NCBI GenBank assembly: GCA_028015205.1
Contig: JAPWFG010000024.1
Coordinates: 930,001 to 994,000, forward strand
DNA length: 64,000 nucleotides
Direction: 5' to 3'
Source of the DNA: Mytilisepta virgata
Lineage: Eukaryota; Mollusca; Bivalvia; Mytilida; Mytilidae
The position numbers and the translations under genes are program-made. The notes below the pieces were generated by a model, which worked only from the letters and a program-made list of their open reading frames with translations, made no database searches and was not told the DNA's origin. The stretch's first letter is position 1, and each line of letters begins with the position of its first letter. Below are positions 60,601-64,000 of this stretch, in pieces.

Positions 60601-60707
60601 TGTATAATTGTTAACGACGACGACGACGACGGACGACGACGACGGACGCTAAGTGATGGCAATAGCTCAAATGGCCTTTGGCCAGGTGAGCTAAAAATCA
60701 CTTTCAA

Positions 60708-61062
60708 TCGCTTAGGTGGTCTCGTGGTAGCGCGCTAGCCTCGACTGCGGAAGGTCCTGGTTCGATCCCCGGCCGAGTCAAACCAAAGACATTAAAATTG
60801 GTATTTTCTGCTTCTCCACCAAGCACGCGACATCTAGGAGTAAGAGTAAATGACAGGTTGACTCGGAGTCAGTATAATGTGTCAGGGTGGGGTGACTAGT
60901 TTTCCGGCGGACTGTCACCTCGTGGGCTAACACGTTAAAATAAAAATCCGGCTCAGCGTGTCGGTCTACTGCAAAGCAAGGTTCACATTCATATCATACC
61001 AGATGTTCTCGTCCAGATATGCATTAAATAATTACCACTAGACGTTAAACAATAATCCATAC
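60708..61062 (+). mobile_element. tRNA-headed SINE, plus strand
   Basis: The head TGGTCTCGTGGTAGCGCGC ... GGTTCGATCCCCGGCCG is tRNA-like, with T-arm pairing in four of five positions. Then comes 'gtcaaaccaaagacattaaaattggta', a body with 'gactcggagtcagtataatg', 'ggctcagcgtgtcggtctac', and an end in 'gacgttaaacaataatcc'. It shares all landmarks with the minus-strand copy at 33.6-33.9 kb. It sits just after the right end of the large element. Confidence 0.85.
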
Positions 61063-61606
61063 ATCCATCGATCCAAACAGCAACAGGTCAACAAAACAGT
61101 TGCCATCATCCTTATTCCACGGAAAGAATCAATACTATTGAACAATGTAGTATAGTACTGAATTGCATTTATATTTTCCAAATTTACAACAAGTATATCA
61201 CGTAATTTCATTTTCTTTTTAATCTCTTATTGTAGGCAAATCACATGAGAGGCCTCGTGGATAGTAATTTCATCAAGCAGATAAAATCTCATAAAATAAG
61301 TAATTTATATTTTTTATTCGTAAAATAAGCTTAAACTGCTTTAAATCTAATCAGAGTATTTTTTTCTATACTTTTTTATTTTCATCTCAACATTTCAGTT
61401 CGAGTACTTATAATTTGATTACATACAACATGACATAGGGATCAATCTTTCATATAATAAAATGCAATCGGCTTATAGTAAGTTTAATGTCACGTCATAT
61501 ATTGTGCAAGATTAATTGCAAAAAATGAAATTTCAATATAAGGGTTATTTTTTAATAGACCAAAATAAATTAATGTCATTCCCAGAATGGAATAACATTT
61601 AACATT
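61063..61606. other. Non-coding DNA, nothing recognised
   Basis: AT-rich, no supported feature. Confidence 0.4.
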
Positions 61607-62727
61607 TTACATGTGTCTTCAGAAATGGTGACACTTGGTTTTTATGAACAGCATTTAATAAGTAAATTTTGATTTATCCACATGTAACAGTTTGAGTTTG
61701 TAGAAATACGAGGAAAAATACAAATTAGGTATATTTCTTGGAATCAAATTATAAAAAAAGTATGACCCATGCAATCTTGTAGATTAATCCACCATTTTCA
61801 TTTGAAAATGCCTGTACCAAGTCAAGAGTATGACCGTTGCTTTCCAGTTGTTCTGGGTGTTTGCGTGTCTCCCGGCCTTGCCAGTTCTTTTTTTTTTTTT
61901 TTTTTTTTCATTATGACATTTTCTTGAAGTTCCATGTTTTGTTATGAAACTTAGTCTTGTAAAATTGTCAGATATCTTTGGTGAAAATGGGTATTATTTT
62001 TTCGACGATACGGCGTTGTCATTTTACGCGGTGTTTTAATTTGTACAACTTTAGTTAATACGTCGTAAAAAAAGTTTTGAATGGGGAAAATGTTAGGTAG
62101 GAGGTTACCGCATTTATGCAAATTAGTGGTAAAATTAGATCAATGGACAATCTGTACGGGCTTATACATGGCATGTTATACTAATATTGGATTTTTGAAT
62201 TCATAAACAAGCATTAAAATTTTTGCGTAAATTATATTTTAGCGTGAAGGATGAATTTACCATTCCAACCTTGGGTTCATGAAAACCCCAAATTACGTTT
62301 CGCTTTGAATTCACCCACGCTTCCTCAGCTGTTTACGCTTTTCTGGCTAATAGCCACACAAGTTTTCGCTCGCTTTTTTCACCCAGCCTCCTTGTAAGAT
62401 TAATGAAAGTGTATAGTTCCATTGCCAAACATACATTCCATTTGATATTTTGCTTGATGTGTTACTGTGGACTTTTATGTTACTTCCTGTTACATGCATT
62501 ATTTCGGATACAAATGTATGTATGTTTGTAATTCGGGGGTTTGTTTGACTTGGGGTACCAAGCTTAAATTAAATTTGCCACATGTCTTGTTGTATATATA
62601 TTCATACCTAGTAGTGTAAATGGAATTTCCAGAATATTACAAACTCAAACTGTTAGATAAATCAAAATTTACTTATTAAATGCGGTTCATAAATACCAAG
62701 TGTCACCATTTCTGAAAACACCTGTAA
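61607..62727. mobile_element. Non-autonomous DNA transposon with long (about 95 bp) TIRs
   Basis: The left end from 61607 (TTACATGTGTCTTCAGAAAT, then GGTGACACTTGGTTTTTATG ...) is the reverse complement of the right end, finishing at 62727 (... GTGTCACCATTTCTGAAAAC ACCTGTAA), with about 90% agreement by eye over 90 bp. The 0.9-kb interior has a T run at 61888-61909 and no transposase. The target duplication is unclear (possibly TT or TTA). Confidence 0.85.
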
Positions 62728-63145
62728 TTTTTAGAACGTTATAGAATTTCCATTAACAAAAAATAGAAATATTATAACATAAAATTAACGGAAAATGCCT
62801 TGATGTAAAATCCACCCTAAAAGAGAAACCGGTTAGAGAAAGGAAATACCCAAAATACTTAACTGTTTATCAGGTATCCAGCTCAGACGGATTATTCAAA
62901 GCTATTCATATCTTTGATGCACATGTATCTTGATCGTGACCAATAAGGACTTTTAATCGAATTTTAAAATAGAAAAAAAAGTTAAAAACGTAGAAACCCA
63001 ATTCTTTTAGGTTCTCTGTGAGTGCTAATACAATCCCTCCTCTGTGCAAACGTAATACGAAACTATTAGTGTTATCTTTGAATACGTGTGTTCTTAGAGT
63101 TTGAATTATAAAGCAGAAGTCATCTATGAAATTTTAAACCGCAAC
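62728..63145. other. Upstream region of the second RGK gene
   Basis: No gene or repeat recognised. Confidence 0.4.
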
Positions 63146-63151
63146 TGACGT
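63146..63151 (+). promoter_or_regulatory. CRE half-site upstream of the second RGK gene
   Basis: TGACGT about 85 bp before the TATA-like box, in the same relative place as the full CRE of the minus-strand paralogue. A six-base site can easily occur by chance. Confidence 0.35.
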
Positions 63152-63235
63152 TTTGATTAGAAACATGGCAGGTAGCAACAGGTTGATTGACACAGACATC
63201 ATGTGATTTTATCTCAGTTTATACAGATGCTGGAG

Positions 63236-63241
63236 TATAAA
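63236..63241 (+). promoter_or_regulatory. TATA-like box of the second RGK gene
   Basis: TATAAA (in GGAGTATAAATTC) 124 bp upstream of the ATG at 63366, a spacing similar to that of the paralogue. Confidence 0.45.
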
Positions 63242-63365
63242 TTCAGGTTCAGTTGCAATTAGAATCAATAGATAAACTGATGTATCATTAGTTAACATGT
63301 TGGAAAGATAGGCAGTTGATTTTATTTAAATCGATTACTGATAGAATTGAATATATTCTTTACAC

Positions 63366-63867
63366 ATGGAAACAACAAAAACCAAGATGGAATCGAAATA
63401 CTGCGAACTTTTATTACCGGCACATTGCAGGAATTCAAAGTCGGCACCGAGCTCAAGAACAGGGTCTTTTAAGCGAGGAGCAAAATCAAACGTTCTGCGT
63501 TATGAAGAAAATCGAAGGAACAGTCTACCTATTTTTTCTGAAAAGATTTTTTCTTTCTCGTACAATGGTTTGATTGATGAACCAAGACGATTTCCGAGAA
63601 TAGTTCGTTCCTTTAAAACTTCTTCAAAAGGTATTGCAACGGCCACTGAAGGGGACAGAAGAGACAGCAACTCTAGTACACAATCTGGCGAAGATTCCAT
63701 AAGGAAAAGACTATCTAGTGAAACGTCTGATGACAGTGCTGTATGTGAATGTTCGGCAGCTGGATTTTATCGTGTGTGCCTTATGGGAGCTGACACTGTT
63801 GGAAAACGAACATTAACTTATCAATTTGTAGGATCAAAGGTTATGACGTCCAATGTTTTTGATGTGG
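63366..63867 (+). CDS. RGK-type small GTPase paralogue, first coding exon only (window edge)
   Basis: Encodes 167 residues plus one base and ends at a donor, G|GTATGT, in phase 1, as in the paralogue at 43.8 kb. The rest lies beyond the window. The N-terminal extension shares ENRRNSLPI, RSFK(T)SSKGI and IRKRLSSETSDDSAVCECS with the paralogue, including the RRNSLP 14-3-3-type motif (50-55). The Ras-like domain begins FYRVCLMGADTVGKRTLTYQF. The P-loop reads GADTVGKR (141-148): the Ser/Thr that follows Lys and coordinates Mg in nearly all small GTPases is Arg, though a Thr follows. The paralogue has the normal GKT. Nucleotide handling may therefore be altered or lost. Start: the first in-frame ATG; a second Met at residue 8 is possible. 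Confidence 0.87.
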
Positions 63868-64000
63868 GTATGTATTTTATTTTACCGATTTTTACTTGTT
63901 CAATTCACGTACACAGTTACAATTTATTTAAAAATCTCTTTTTCAATCATAGTTTCTTTATATAGAAGTCGGTTTTCGCTGTTATATCAATCCATTATCT
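63868..64000 (+). other. Start of intron 1 of the second RGK gene
   Basis: Sequence after the donor site. No acceptor or exon is visible before the window ends. Confidence 0.7.

Larger units (their letters stand above)
58341..60693. mobile_element. Large GCTCACCTGG-ended bivalve element made of two tandem arrays
   Basis: The left end reads AAACAAGAGGCTCAGTGGGC then TCGCTCACCTGGC. The right end reads GACGGACGCTAAGTGATGGC ... GGCCAGGTGAGCTAAAAA, so the outermost GCTCACCTGGC is inverted at the two ends. Inside are two different tandem arrays (listed separately) and a GAC-repeat tract (60616-60650). From memory this end pattern is very abundant in bivalve genomes. No transposase is present, so it must be mobilised in trans if at all. 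Confidence 0.8.

Overview
The window is eukaryotic, AT-rich nuclear DNA, almost certainly from a bivalve mollusc close to the mussels (Mytilidae). The reasons are intron-split genes, very frequent ACATGTA motifs, and repeat families I recognise as typical of bivalve genomes: the long element bounded by GCTCACCTGG ends, the 'GAGCACTGATGAGT' dispersed repeat, the 'CCGGAGCACCTGAGTTC' retroelement tail, and several tRNA-headed SINEs. Species assignment is inference. No bacterial-type operon, CRISPR array or viral gene was seen.

Five cellular genes can be assembled by joining exons with GT/AG borders. (1) and (2) are two tandem, same-strand paralogues (14.9-23.0 kb and 28.6-34.8 kb). Both have five exons with matching intron phases (1,1,0,1), and each encodes a signal peptide, an Ig-like domain, a second cysteine-bearing ectodomain segment, one membrane span and a cytoplasmic tail. 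The first has a long tail and the second a very short one. I cannot name this family. Between them lies a relic of exon 4 from a third copy, split by a Tc1-like transposon with an intact DD34E transposase (25.6-27.1 kb). (3) An RGK-type (Rad/Gem/Rem) small GTPase gene lies on the minus strand (41.2-43.8 kb) with a CRE and TATA box upstream. (4) A gamma-glutamylaminecyclotransferase gene (GGACT, two coding exons) lies at 53.8-55.3 kb. (5) The first coding exon of a second RGK paralogue starts at 63.4 kb on the plus strand and runs off the window. Its P-loop has Arg where the Mg-binding Ser/Thr should be.

Most of the rest is transposon-derived. There are terminal-inverted-repeat elements (6.9-7.7, 17.3-18.4, 19.8-21.1 and 61.6-62.7 kb), two large elements built from tandem repeats (1.0-3.1 and 58.3-60.7 kb), SINEs (33.6, 49.6 and 60.7 kb, plus two degenerate tRNA-like heads), a self-complementary AGATATCT element (48.1 kb), a perfect 232-bp palindrome inside an intron (17.8 kb), and a scattered set of 110-165 bp foldback hairpins, most of which share a GC-rich, purine-rich loop although their arms are unrelated.

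The two Ig-like genes look like a small receptor cluster expanding by duplication. The two RGK genes are divergently oriented paralogues around the GGACT gene. A functional link between the receptors and the GTPases is not shown by the sequence. All exon joins are my own reading of splice signals and paralogue agreement, with no transcript evidence.
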